Assembly (NCBI GenBank): GCA_027063325.1 | Contig: JAMOSA010000258.1 | Location: 1 to 6,631 of the forward strand | Length of the DNA stretch: 6,631 bases | Reading direction: 5' to 3' | From: Campylobacteraceae bacterium | GTDB lineage: Bacteria > Campylobacterota > Campylobacteria > Campylobacterales > Sulfurovaceae | Shown: one piece after another, positions 1-5,797 of the stretch | Position numbering within the stretch: position 1 is the first letter of the stretch | How the letters are laid out: the number at the start of each line of letters is the position of its first letter | Notes under the pieces: model-generated | Database searches by the model: none | The model's input: only the letters and a program-made list of their open reading frames with translations | What the model was told of the DNA's origin: nothing | Translations under genes and position numbers: made by a program

Positions 1-1
1 G

Positions 2-277
2 ATACAGGTTATTGGTTTGAGTATAGACAAGATAGGAGAACATGACAGAAATGTTACTGCAAAAGCAAAAGTACTCTATGTAGAAAGAAGTATGAGTAAC
101 TTGAAAAAAGAGCATAATATTACTATTAACTATATAACCCAAGATAGAGTGCCAAAGGGTTTAAATAACAGCAGTGTAATTCCTGTACTAAAAGATGGCA
201 GAAGATATAAAGCATTTTTACAAAAAGACAAGAGCGGATACTACAAACCATCTTTGAGGGGAAAGAGTTTTAGATAG
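2..277 (+). CDS. C-terminal part of an unrecognised protein, cut by the left edge
   Basis: The reading frame is open from base 2 to a TAG at 275-277 (91 residues visible). A TTG at 17 could be called a start, but the frame continues upstream of it without a stop and no ribosome binding site precedes it. The gene most likely begins outside the window. I do not recognise the family. The visible part is hydrophilic and basic, with alternating strand-like stretches (VTAKAKVLYVERS, ITINYITQDRVP, SVIPVLKDGRRYKAFL), suggesting a small beta-rich, SH3-like or barrel fold. It ends in a basic tail (KPSLRGKSFR). No signal peptide, membrane segment or catalytic motif is visible. The gap to hisH is 76 bases, with a possible promoter, so the two need not be co-transcribed. 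Coding status is fairly sure; function is unknown. Confidence 0.7.
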   Translation: MQVIGLSIDKIGEHDRNVTAKAKVLYVERSMSNLKKEHNITINYITQDRVPKGLNNSSVIPVLKDGRRYKAFLQKDKSGYYKPSLRGKSFR

Positions 278-301
278 GGTGGTGCTAAAGTATAACTGAT
301 G

Positions 302-307
302 TATAAT
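302..307 (+). promoter_or_regulatory. Possible -10 box for hisH
   Basis: A perfect TATAAT lies at 302-307, which would start transcription near 314 and give a leader of about 40 bases before hisH. No convincing -35 is found 16-18 bases upstream, and there is no TGn extension directly before the box. It is weaker than the thrC and flavoprotein promoters, and in AT-rich DNA such a box can occur by chance. Confidence 0.35.
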
Positions 308-336
308 CTTGTTTGATTTTCAATACTCACAAGAGT

Positions 337-343
337 AAAAGGA
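337..343 (+). promoter_or_regulatory. Ribosome binding site of hisH
   Basis: AAAAGGA at 337-343 ends 10 bases before the ATG at 354. It is the only purine-rich match nearby and supports ATG 354 as the start. Confidence 0.55.
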
Positions 344-353
344 CAGTATTTAA

Positions 354-965
354 ATGGTTGCGATAGTTGATTATAATATGGGTAACCTTGGCTCGGTTTT
401 GAATGCATTTGACAAAGTAGGAGTCAAAGCAAAGCTTGTAAGTAAACCTGAAAAACTGAAAGAGTTTGGAAGAGTGGTACTGCCAGGAGTGGGTGCATTT
501 CCTGATGCTATGGAGCATCTAAAGAGTAGTGGAATGGATAAAGCAATAGTTGAATTTGCATCATCTGGCAAACCTCTAATGGGTACCTGTCTTGGTATGC
601 AACTACTTTTGGATGAGAGTGAAGAGTTTGGAATAAACAGAGGTTTGGGATTGATTCCAGGCAGGGTTCAAGCTTTTGACAAGAGTCGTTTTGATCATAC
701 TCTAAAAGTCCCGCATATGGGTTGGAATGAACTCTTTATACAGAGTCAAAATCCTCTTTTTGAAGGGTTACCAGATGCTTTTTATCTATACTTTGTACAC
801 TCTTTTCATGTAGTAACAGAGAGTAGATATGTCATTGGTAATACATATTATGGATATACTTTTGCCAGTGCAATTGCCAAAGATAATATTTATGGTTTTC
901 AACCACATCCAGAAAAGAGCCACAATAATGGATTAAAGATTATCAAAAATTTTGCATCTTTGTAA
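354..965 (+). CDS. hisH: HisH, imidazole glycerol phosphate synthase glutamine amidotransferase subunit
   Basis: This is a class I (triad) glutamine amidotransferase that releases ammonia from glutamine. Its partner HisF uses the ammonia to make imidazole glycerol phosphate and AICAR in cytoplasmic histidine synthesis. The 203 residues match the usual HisH length. The start of the fold is typical (MVAIVDYNMGNLGS). The oxyanion-strand PGVGAF is at 45-50, the nucleophile Cys79 is in GTCLGMQLL, PHMGWN (120-125) is characteristic of HisH, and His185 and Glu187 complete the triad in QPHPEKS. The start ATG is preceded by AAAAGGA. Neither hisF nor hisA is visible: the next gene is thrC, 89 bases away with its own promoter, so hisH may form a short transcript here. 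The identification is secure. A duplicate HisH serving a sugar-nucleotide pathway, as known beside flagellin-glycan genes in some relatives, cannot be excluded. Confidence 0.95.
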   Translation: MVAIVDYNMGNLGSVLNAFDKVGVKAKLVSKPEKLKEFGRVVLPGVGAFPDAMEHLKSSGMDKAIVEFASSGKPLMGTCLGMQLLLDESEEFGINRGLGLIPGRVQAFDKSRFDHTLKVPHMGWNELFIQSQNPLFEGLPDAFYLYFVHSFHVVTESRYVIGNTYYGYTFASAIAKDNIYGFQPHPEKSHNNGLKIIKNFASL

Positions 966-1021
966 AAAACCTCTCTTTATCCCCTCAAAAGTTACCATGT
1001 TAGGCGATTGGATTAAAAATT

Positions 1022-1030
1022 TGGTATAAT
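1022..1030 (+). promoter_or_regulatory. Extended -10 promoter of thrC
   Basis: TGG followed directly by TATAAT (1025-1030) forms a full extended -10 element. The predicted start is near 1037, giving a leader of about 18 bases before the thrC ATG at 1055. No good -35 exists at the normal distance (the hexamer 17 bases upstream reads AGGCGA). That fits Campylobacterota, where sigma-70 promoters often lack one. The ribosome binding site is AGGTGG at 1045-1050, four bases before the ATG. The short leader leaves no room for an attenuator or riboswitch. Confidence 0.65.
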
Positions 1031-1054
1031 ATAAAGAAAAAAGTAGGTGGATAT

Positions 1055-2518
1055 ATGGTGCTGACACAAACGAGGGGAAATGATGGACAAAAGAGTGAAG
1101 TTTCATTTTCAGAAGCTATATTAAATCCAAGTGCCAGTTTTGGAGGGTTGTATGCTCCAACAGAACTTCCTGATATGAGTATCAGTTTTGTATCAGAGTA
1201 TCTCTACAGTGACTATAAGACATTGGCTTTTTCACTTCTAAAGGCATTTAATGTTGATATTGATGATGAATTGCTAAACAGGGCATTGGAGCAGTATGAT
1301 AAGTTTGATAATCCAAACAATCCTGTTCCTGTTGTAAAGGTAGATGAAGATCTGTTTGTAAGTGAACTATATCACGGACCAACTAGAGCATTCAAAGATA
1401 TGGCTTTACAACCTTTTGGTGTGATTTTGAGTGGATTGGCAAAAAGCAGAGGTGAGAATTATCTTATAATGGCAGCAACCAGTGGTGATACAGGTCCTGC
1501 TACCCTTGAGACATTCAAAGACAAAGATAATATCAAAGTAACTTGTCTTTATCCACAAGGTGGTACAAGTGATGTACAAAGACTTCAAATGGTTACAGAA
1601 AAAGCCTCCAACCTCAAAGTAATTGGTGTTAGAGGTAACTTTGATGATACACAAAATGCACTAAAAAATCTTCTCTCTTCAGATGAATTTAAGAGTGAAT
1701 TACAAAAAAGAGCTATCAAACTCTCTGCAGCAAATTCAGTCAATTTTGGTCGTATAATATTCCAGATAATCTATCATATTCACAATTACCTTGAACTTGT
1801 AAGAAAGAGTGTAATAGGGCTTGGTGAAGAGATATATGTAGTAGTTCCAAGTGGTAATTTTGGTAATGCTTTGGGTGCATATTATGCCAAAAAAGCAGGT
1901 TTGCCAATCAAAAAGATTTTAATATCATCAAATAGCAACAATATTTTGACTGATTGGATTGAAAAAGGTGAATATGATCTACGAGATAGAGAATTAATAC
2001 CTACTGATTCTCCTGCTATGGATATATTAAAAAGTTCAAATGTAGAAAGAGTACTCTTTGACAAATTTGGAGCTACCAGAACAAAAGAGTTGATGGAATC
2101 TTTGGACAAAGAGGATTATTACTATCTGACACCAGAAGAACTCAAAGAGATACAAAAAGATTTCTCAGCTATATATACCAGTGACAAAGAGGGATTGGAG
2201 TATATAAAAGAGTATGCCCAAAAAGGGTATATAATGGATCCTCATACAGCAACATGTATGAGTGCTTATAAAAATCTAAGAGAAGAGAGTTTGCCAACTA
2301 TAGTATGTTCTACAGCAGAGTGGACAAAGTTTAGTGTAACAGTGGCATCTGCTTTGGGTATAGATGCCAAGAGTGATTTAGATGCTCTAAATGCTATTAG
2401 CAAAGAGTTTGATATATCAATACCAAATGTTATAGCCGAATTGTTTGAAAAAGAGATTGTTCATACTACAGTTGTAGATAAAGATCAGATTATGTCTGAA
2501 ATGTTGGCATTCTTATAA
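1055..2518 (+). CDS. thrC: ThrC, threonine synthase
   Basis: This pyridoxal-phosphate enzyme of fold type II converts O-phosphohomoserine and water to threonine and phosphate, the last step of cytoplasmic threonine synthesis. The N-terminus TRGNDGQ (6-12) followed by FSEAILNPSASFGGLYAP (about 18-35) is the family's N-terminal domain and supports ATG 1055. The PLP-binding Lys114 lies in HGPTRAFKDMALQPFG. SGDTGPAT is at 143-150, AANSVNFGR at 225-233, the phosphate-holding PSGNFGNALG at 265-274 and DPHTA at 395-399. At 487 residues it belongs to the longer bacterial form (the E. coli enzyme has 428). The frame is intact and no key residue is missing. It has its own promoter, and the LysM/3D gene begins 31 bases downstream without an evident promoter, so the two are probably co-transcribed. 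The pairing looks positional rather than metabolic. Confidence 0.97.
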   Translation: MVLTQTRGNDGQKSEVSFSEAILNPSASFGGLYAPTELPDMSISFVSEYLYSDYKTLAFSLLKAFNVDIDDELLNRALEQYDKFDNPNNPVPVVKVDEDLFVSELYHGPTRAFKDMALQPFGVILSGLAKSRGENYLIMAATSGDTGPATLETFKDKDNIKVTCLYPQGGTSDVQRLQMVTEKASNLKVIGVRGNFDDTQNALKNLLSSDEFKSELQKRAIKLSAANSVNFGRIIFQIIYHIHNYLELVRKSVIGLGEEIYVVVPSGNFGNALGAYYAKKAGLPIKKILISSNSNNILTDWIEKGEYDLRDRELIPTDSPAMDILKSSNVERVLFDKFGATRTKELMESLDKEDYYYLTPEELKEIQKDFSAIYTSDKEGLEYIKEYAQKGYIMDPHTATCMSAYKNLREESLPTIVCSTAEWTKFSVTVASALGIDAKSDLDALNAISKEFDISIPNVIAELFEKEIVHTTVVDKDQIMSEMLAFL

Positions 2519-2521
2519 GGA

Positions 2522-2546
2522 TTTATCTTTGCTAACAAAGGATAAA
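2522..2546 (+). promoter_or_regulatory. Hairpin after thrC that hides the next ribosome binding site
   Basis: The left arm TTTATCTTTG (2522-2531) pairs with CAAAGGATAAA (2536-2546) across a four-base CTAA loop, with one bulged G. This gives ten pairs, starting three bases after the thrC stop. The right arm contains AAAGGA (2537-2542), the Shine-Dalgarno site for the ATG at 2550. No T-run follows, so it does not look like an intrinsic terminator. It could couple translation of the LysM/3D gene to thrC, since a ribosome reaching the thrC stop would open the stem. The stem is AT-rich and therefore weak; the regulatory role is inference. Confidence 0.4.
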
Positions 2547-2549
2547 GAT

Positions 2550-2699
2550 ATGATTTTGCACAAGAAGCTGTATGGCTGTATGCTTTTTGATGCTCCATCT
2601 AAGTGGCTGCTCAACTGTGTGGTGGAGTGTTAGGATATGCTGGAACAAGCCTTGTGTCAAATCATTTATGGTGTAATTATAATGCCCCAGTATGGGTTG
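2550..2699 (+). pseudogene. Frame-broken 5' end of the LysM/3D gene: lipoprotein signal peptide and start of the mature protein
   Basis: ATG 2550 has a well-placed AAAGGA seven bases upstream. In its frame it encodes MILHKKLYGCMLF and later stops at TAG 2631-2633. Dropping one base from the T5 run at 2584-2588 continues the peptide as LMLHLSGCST, a textbook lipobox (LSGC) with the lipidated Cys at position 20. Dropping one more base near 2617-2621 continues as GGVLGYAGTSLVSNHLW and CNYNAPVWV (2621-2698). Dropping one G near 2694-2700 joins DGRYSYSQYFDTP, which is the frame of the intact downstream gene. The three one-base excesses cancel. The repaired gene would encode about 408 residues of a membrane-anchored lipoprotein. 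Taken literally, translation from 2550 ends after 27 codons. Assembly or base-calling error and recent mutation cannot be told apart from this sequence. Confidence 0.6.
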
Positions 2700-3779
2700 G
2701 ATGGCAGATATAGTTACTCTCAGTACTTTGATACACCTACAATTAGAGCAAGAAGATTTGAATCTGATACAAACTCTCATAAAGAGAGTCTAAAACTTAA
2801 GAATATTCATTTAAAAAAGGTAGATACTCCAGAGATAACACCTACTCCTGCAAAAAGTCAGTTAATTACACAATCAACCAAAAAAAGAGTTTTAAGTGTA
2901 AAAGAGAAGTGGGAGAGATTTCTAAAAAAACACTATAATCAAAAGATAAAACACAAGGTAAAACCAGGAGAGACTCTTTCTCATTTGGCATACAAATATC
3001 ATACAACTGTATATGATATTCGTTATCTAAACAAAATGTATGGACACACAAAGATAAAGATAGGTCAAACTATTACAGTAATTCCTGGCAAAAAAACTCC
3101 CAAAGATAAGAGAAAAAATCTGGAACTTTGGGCAAAAACAGGTACATATATAGTAGATATAGGAGATTCTTTGATAGGACTCTCAAAACTCTTTAAGGTA
3201 AAAAAAGAGCATATTATGCAGATGAATGGACTTGGAGAGAATGATTTTTTGAAGTGTGGAGAGGTTATTATACTGCCTTTGCCACAGGAAGATATTGATG
3301 AGTTTGTAGAACATAGAAAAAGAGAAAGATTAGCTAGAATTGAGAAGCAAAAGAGGTTAGAAGAGCAAAAATTACTAGAAGCCAAAAAGAAAAAAGAGGC
3401 ACAAAGAAAAAAACTAGCAAGACAAAGAGCAAAAAGAAAGAGACTAAAATATACAAATGACAAAAGATTTAAACGCAAAATCAGAGTTATAGCTACTGCA
3501 TACACTTCTCATTACGATCAAACAGATTCAACCCCATTTTTAGCAGCATGGAATAACAGAATTCGTCCAGGTATGAAGATAATAGCAGTCTCTAATGATT
3601 TGATTAGAAAATATGGTCTAACCAATGGTACCAAAGTCAAAATTTCAGGCTTGAAAGATATATATGTAGTAAGAGACAAGATGAACAAGAGGCTTAGAAA
3701 CCATATAGATATCTATATGGGTACAAATAGGCGTAAAGCCTTGAGGTGGGGTAGGCGGAGTGTAGTTTTGTATTGGTAA
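2637..3779 (+). CDS. LysM and 3D (MltA-like) domain cell-wall protein, intact part of a frame-broken gene
   Basis: This is probably a peptidoglycan-binding envelope protein. The uninterrupted frame gives 380 residues from ATG 2637, but that start has no ribosome binding site and the first 20 or so residues (MLEQALCQII...) look like out-of-frame translation; the true start is probably ATG 2550. LysM repeat 1 is at about 105-150 (HKVKPGETLSHLAYKY ... KIKIGQTITVIP). A degenerate second LysM is at about 168-215 (TYIVDIGDSLIGLSKLF ... LKCGEVIILP). A highly charged Lys/Arg/Glu/Gln-rich helix lies at 222-272. The C-terminal 3D domain (about 282-380) has the three family aspartates Asp297 (QTDSTPFLAAWN), Asp347 (VRDKMN) and Asp358 (IDIYMG). 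The fold is that of the MltA lytic transglycosylase catalytic barrel, so peptidoglycan cleavage is likely but not shown. As written, the product lacks a signal peptide and would stay in the cytoplasm. Confidence 0.85.
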   Translation: MLEQALCQIIYGVIIMPQYGLDGRYSYSQYFDTPTIRARRFESDTNSHKESLKLKNIHLKKVDTPEITPTPAKSQLITQSTKKRVLSVKEKWERFLKKHYNQKIKHKVKPGETLSHLAYKYHTTVYDIRYLNKMYGHTKIKIGQTITVIPGKKTPKDKRKNLELWAKTGTYIVDIGDSLIGLSKLFKVKKEHIMQMNGLGENDFLKCGEVIILPLPQEDIDEFVEHRKRERLARIEKQKRLEEQKLLEAKKKKEAQRKKLARQRAKRKRLKYTNDKRFKRKIRVIATAYTSHYDQTDSTPFLAAWNNRIRPGMKIIAVSNDLIRKYGLTNGTKVKISGLKDIYVVRDKMNKRLRNHIDIYMGTNRRKALRWGRRSVVLYW

Positions 3780-3856
3780 ATTGTGTGCTATGTAGGTAAA
3801 AATCTATCTGTATGTGTGTTCAAAGCTTGATAGTTTAAAAATTGATTCATTTTGGA

Positions 3857-3876
3857 AGTGAGGCTTTAGCCTCACT
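3857..3876. terminator. Hairpin between convergent genes, likely two-way terminator
   Basis: AGTGAGGC (3857-3864) and GCCTCACT (3869-3876) form a perfect 8-bp, GC-rich stem around a TTTA loop. It stands in the 109-base gap between the LysM/3D stop (3779) and the flavoprotein stop (3889). Neither side has a clean T-run, so termination efficiency is uncertain, but position and symmetry fit a shared terminator. The rest of the gap holds nothing I can identify. Confidence 0.6.
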
Positions 3877-3888
3877 GTAGTATTACAA

Positions 3889-4884
3889 CTACTTGCACTC
3901 CTCTATTTTGAGTGGTTTACAATTATCACAGTCTGTTAATTGTTTCATTATATGGTGGGCTATTGCATATCCGTGGTTTAATCCAAGTGCTATAGAACCA
4001 CCTCTTTCTTGGGTAATGTCACCTGCTACATAGAGACCTTCTATATTTGTCATATAGTTTTGATCATGTACTGGTTTGCCATCTTTTATCTCTATACCTG
4101 AACTTTGTAAAAAAGTACTTGGTGTTGTACCGCCAATTGCATATATTACTCTATCAAACACTTCTGGTTCTTTCTCATCAAATATCACTTTTACTTTACC
4201 ATCTTTATCCTCTATTGCTATTATATCTGTATTTAGATATGCTCTTACAGCACCATTTGCAATGGCATCTGCTATATCTCTTTGGTTTGTTGGGTTTGCT
4301 CTGTGGAAACTCTCTCTTCTGTAGCATATTGTAACACTGTTTTTGTCTGCCAAATCTACTGCATACTCAATTGCAGAATCTCCACCGCCTACTACAAGTA
4401 TCTTTTCATCTGAGGTACAATCATCAAGTGTAAAGTTTACTCTCTTTTTGATTGAGGCTGGTATTTTGTATGAAGGTTTGTTTGGCTTACCCATTCTACC
4501 TATTGTTACTACTACAAATTTGGCTTTTTCAATACCGCCTGTAGATTGTACCTCAAAGTAGTTCTCTTTTTTGACTATCTTTTGAACCTCTGTATGTGTT
4601 TTGAGTGCTACTGAATGGTGCTGCAAGACTTGATCAAAAAAGTCCAATGTACTCTCTTTGGTTCCGTCAACAAAGTAGATATTGCCATCTAACTCTACCT
4701 TTTGACCTTTCCAGTCTTTATCTACTCTTTTATTATCTTTGTAGTATTTTCTGATAGTTGCATTGTGATTACTGTCTTTTTCAAGCAGAAGAATATCTCT
4801 AATACCCAAAATATAACTCTCAATTGCTGTAGCAATACCTGCTGGACCTGCACCTATTATGACTAGATTGTGCATATTTTCCAT
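3889..4884 (-). CDS. Thioredoxin-reductase-like FAD/NAD(P)H oxidoreductase (FqrB/YpdA type)
   Basis: This is a two-dinucleotide-fold flavoprotein of 331 residues. The FAD-binding GAGPAG is at 11-16, an NAD(P)H-binding GGGDSA at 166-171 followed by YRRESFHR (188-195) whose arginines suggest NADPH, and the second FAD contact VAGD at 286-289 followed by GGSIALGLNHG. The redox CxxC that thioredoxin reductases carry just before the second fold is absent: only Cys156 is there. This is therefore not a true thioredoxin reductase. The KRVDKDWKGQKVELDGNI stretch and overall layout resemble, from memory, the FqrB flavodoxin:quinone reductase of Helicobacter/Campylobacter and the Firmicutes YpdA proteins; no alignment was made. 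A C-terminal tail carries CDNC (319-322) and Cys330. The start is ATG 4884, with GGGAG six bases upstream. It has its own promoter, so it is independent of the glycosyltransferase. Family sure; substrate uncertain. Confidence 0.85.
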   Translation of the reverse strand: MENMHNLVIIGAGPAGIATAIESYILGIRDILLLEKDSNHNATIRKYYKDNKRVDKDWKGQKVELDGNIYFVDGTKESTLDFFDQVLQHHSVALKTHTEVQKIVKKENYFEVQSTGGIEKAKFVVVTIGRMGKPNKPSYKIPASIKKRVNFTLDDCTSDEKILVVGGGDSAIEYAVDLADKNSVTICYRRESFHRANPTNQRDIADAIANGAVRAYLNTDIIAIEDKDGKVKVIFDEKEPEVFDRVIYAIGGTTPSTFLQSSGIEIKDGKPVHDQNYMTNIEGLYVAGDITQERGGSIALGLNHGYAIAHHIMKQLTDCDNCKPLKIEECK

Positions 4885-4914
4885 AATTTTCTCCCAAGGC
4901 TAATATATTTAAAT

Positions 4915-4923
4915 ATTATATCA
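4915..4923 (-). promoter_or_regulatory. Extended -10 promoter of the flavoprotein gene
   Basis: On the minus strand TGA followed by TATAAT (hexamer at 4920-4915) is a full extended -10 element. Transcription would begin near 4908, about 24 bases before the ATG at 4884. No -35 is recognisable; the region upstream is simply T-rich. The ribosome binding site GGGAG is at 4895-4891. The promoter fills most of the 67-base gap after the glycosyltransferase stop, so the flavoprotein can be expressed apart from the glycan genes. Confidence 0.6.
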
Positions 4924-4951
4924 TAAAATAAATAAAACTTATATTTATAAA

Positions 4952-5797
4952 TCATATTTTACGATATTTTCCATAGTAAAGTGGTTTAATCTCTGGTATG
5001 GTATAACTATCACCAACTATATCAATATACTCTTTATGCATAATTTTATATGGATGTTTATCCATAGGAGCATTGGTAGCTACTCCGCCATGTATTTGGT
5101 GAAATGTAGCTTCTCCAAGCAGACAAATAGGAGTATAAGTAGTTGAAGCTCTTTTGAAAAATTCCAAATTGCACAATCCTCCACCGGCATATTGAAACTT
5201 TTCATTATATCCACCTATATTTATAAAACTATCTTTTTTCATTGCAAAGTAGTTTGCTTCACTTGGTATTGAAAAGAATCCTTCTTTGCTTGATAATGCA
5301 AGAGAACTGATATCAAATAGATTATAACCATTCTCTTGCCAATTGATACTCTCAAGCAGTTTATCTTCTACTGTTTTATTGTAACCTTTGGTTATTGATA
5401 TATTTTGAACATCTGGTCCAATATGCATACCTATTGTATATACAATAGGATCTTTGTGTAGATTTAACATATCAAGAGAGTAGTTTATAATATTTGGAGA
5501 AGCTATTCTTGCTCCATCTATCATACATGCTATATATGGCGTATTGATCTCTTTTATGGTACTGTTTATAGCTTCAACAGGAGATTTTGAGGTGGTATTA
5601 TAATATATATAATGAAAGTTTGAGCCAAATGACTCTACAAACTCTCTATCCAAAGGTTCCAAAGAACCATTATCAACAGCATATACACTATATAACTCTT
5701 TATTTACATTTTGATACTTTGCAGATAGAGAAAAAAGAGTTCTTTTTGCCTCTCTTTGCATATTATAAAAGATTACTACAATAGATAATTTCTTCAT
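4952..5797 (-). CDS. Family 2 (GT-A fold) glycosyltransferase
   Basis: This enzyme probably transfers a sugar from a nucleotide sugar onto a surface glycan, working in the cytoplasm. It has 281 residues and no membrane segment. The N-terminal nucleotide-binding half begins KLSIVVIFYNMQREAKRTLFSL, as in GT2 proteins, and contains VDNGS (41-45). The place of the metal-binding DxD holds MIDGAR (92-97), with one clear Asp. The acceptor half has GGYNEKF (195-201), then GGG LCNLEFFKR where GT2 enzymes usually carry a GxxDxD-type acidic motif (Glu212 may serve as base), and FHQIHGG (232-238). The ATG at 5797 overlaps the upstream sulfotransferase stop in ATGA. A GGAG eight bases upstream (5809-5806), inside that gene, supports the start and suggests translational coupling. 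Donor and acceptor cannot be read from the sequence. Confidence 0.88.
   Translation of the reverse strand: MKKLSIVVIFYNMQREAKRTLFSLSAKYQNVNKELYSVYAVDNGSLEPLDREFVESFGSNFHYIYYNTTSKSPVEAINSTIKEINTPYIACMIDGARIASPNIINYSLDMLNLHKDPIVYTIGMHIGPDVQNISITKGYNKTVEDKLLESINWQENGYNLFDISSLALSSKEGFFSIPSEANYFAMKKDSFINIGGYNEKFQYAGGGLCNLEFFKRASTTYTPICLLGEATFHQIHGGVATNAPMDKHPYKIMHKEYIDIVGDSYTIPEIKPLYYGKYRKI

Noticed and set aside
17..19. TTG as start codon of the leftmost protein
   Set aside because: The frame is open upstream to the window edge and no ribosome binding site is present.
966..1054. Threonine-responsive attenuator or riboswitch before thrC
   Set aside because: The predicted leader is only about 18 bases, and there is no leader peptide rich in Thr codons and no hairpin set.
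2584..2588. Programmed ribosomal frameshifting at the T5 run
   Set aside because: Three separate shifts of the same sign would all be needed within about 115 bases; no known programmed case looks like this, so sequence error or mutation is simpler.
3065..3505. 146-codon hydrophobic-looking frame on the - strand
   Set aside because: It is the antisense of the Lys/Arg/Glu-rich helix of the LysM/3D protein, which turns AAA/AGA codons into Phe/Leu/Ser and imitates a membrane protein.
3780..3856. Small RNA or short gene in the convergent gap
   Set aside because: No start with ribosome binding site and no promoter-like box; only the hairpin at 3857-3876 stands out.
4047..4334. Leu-rich + strand frames opposite the flavoprotein gene
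   Set aside because: Leucine richness comes from the antisense of an AT-rich gene; the minus-strand frame has all the FAD/NAD(P)H motifs.
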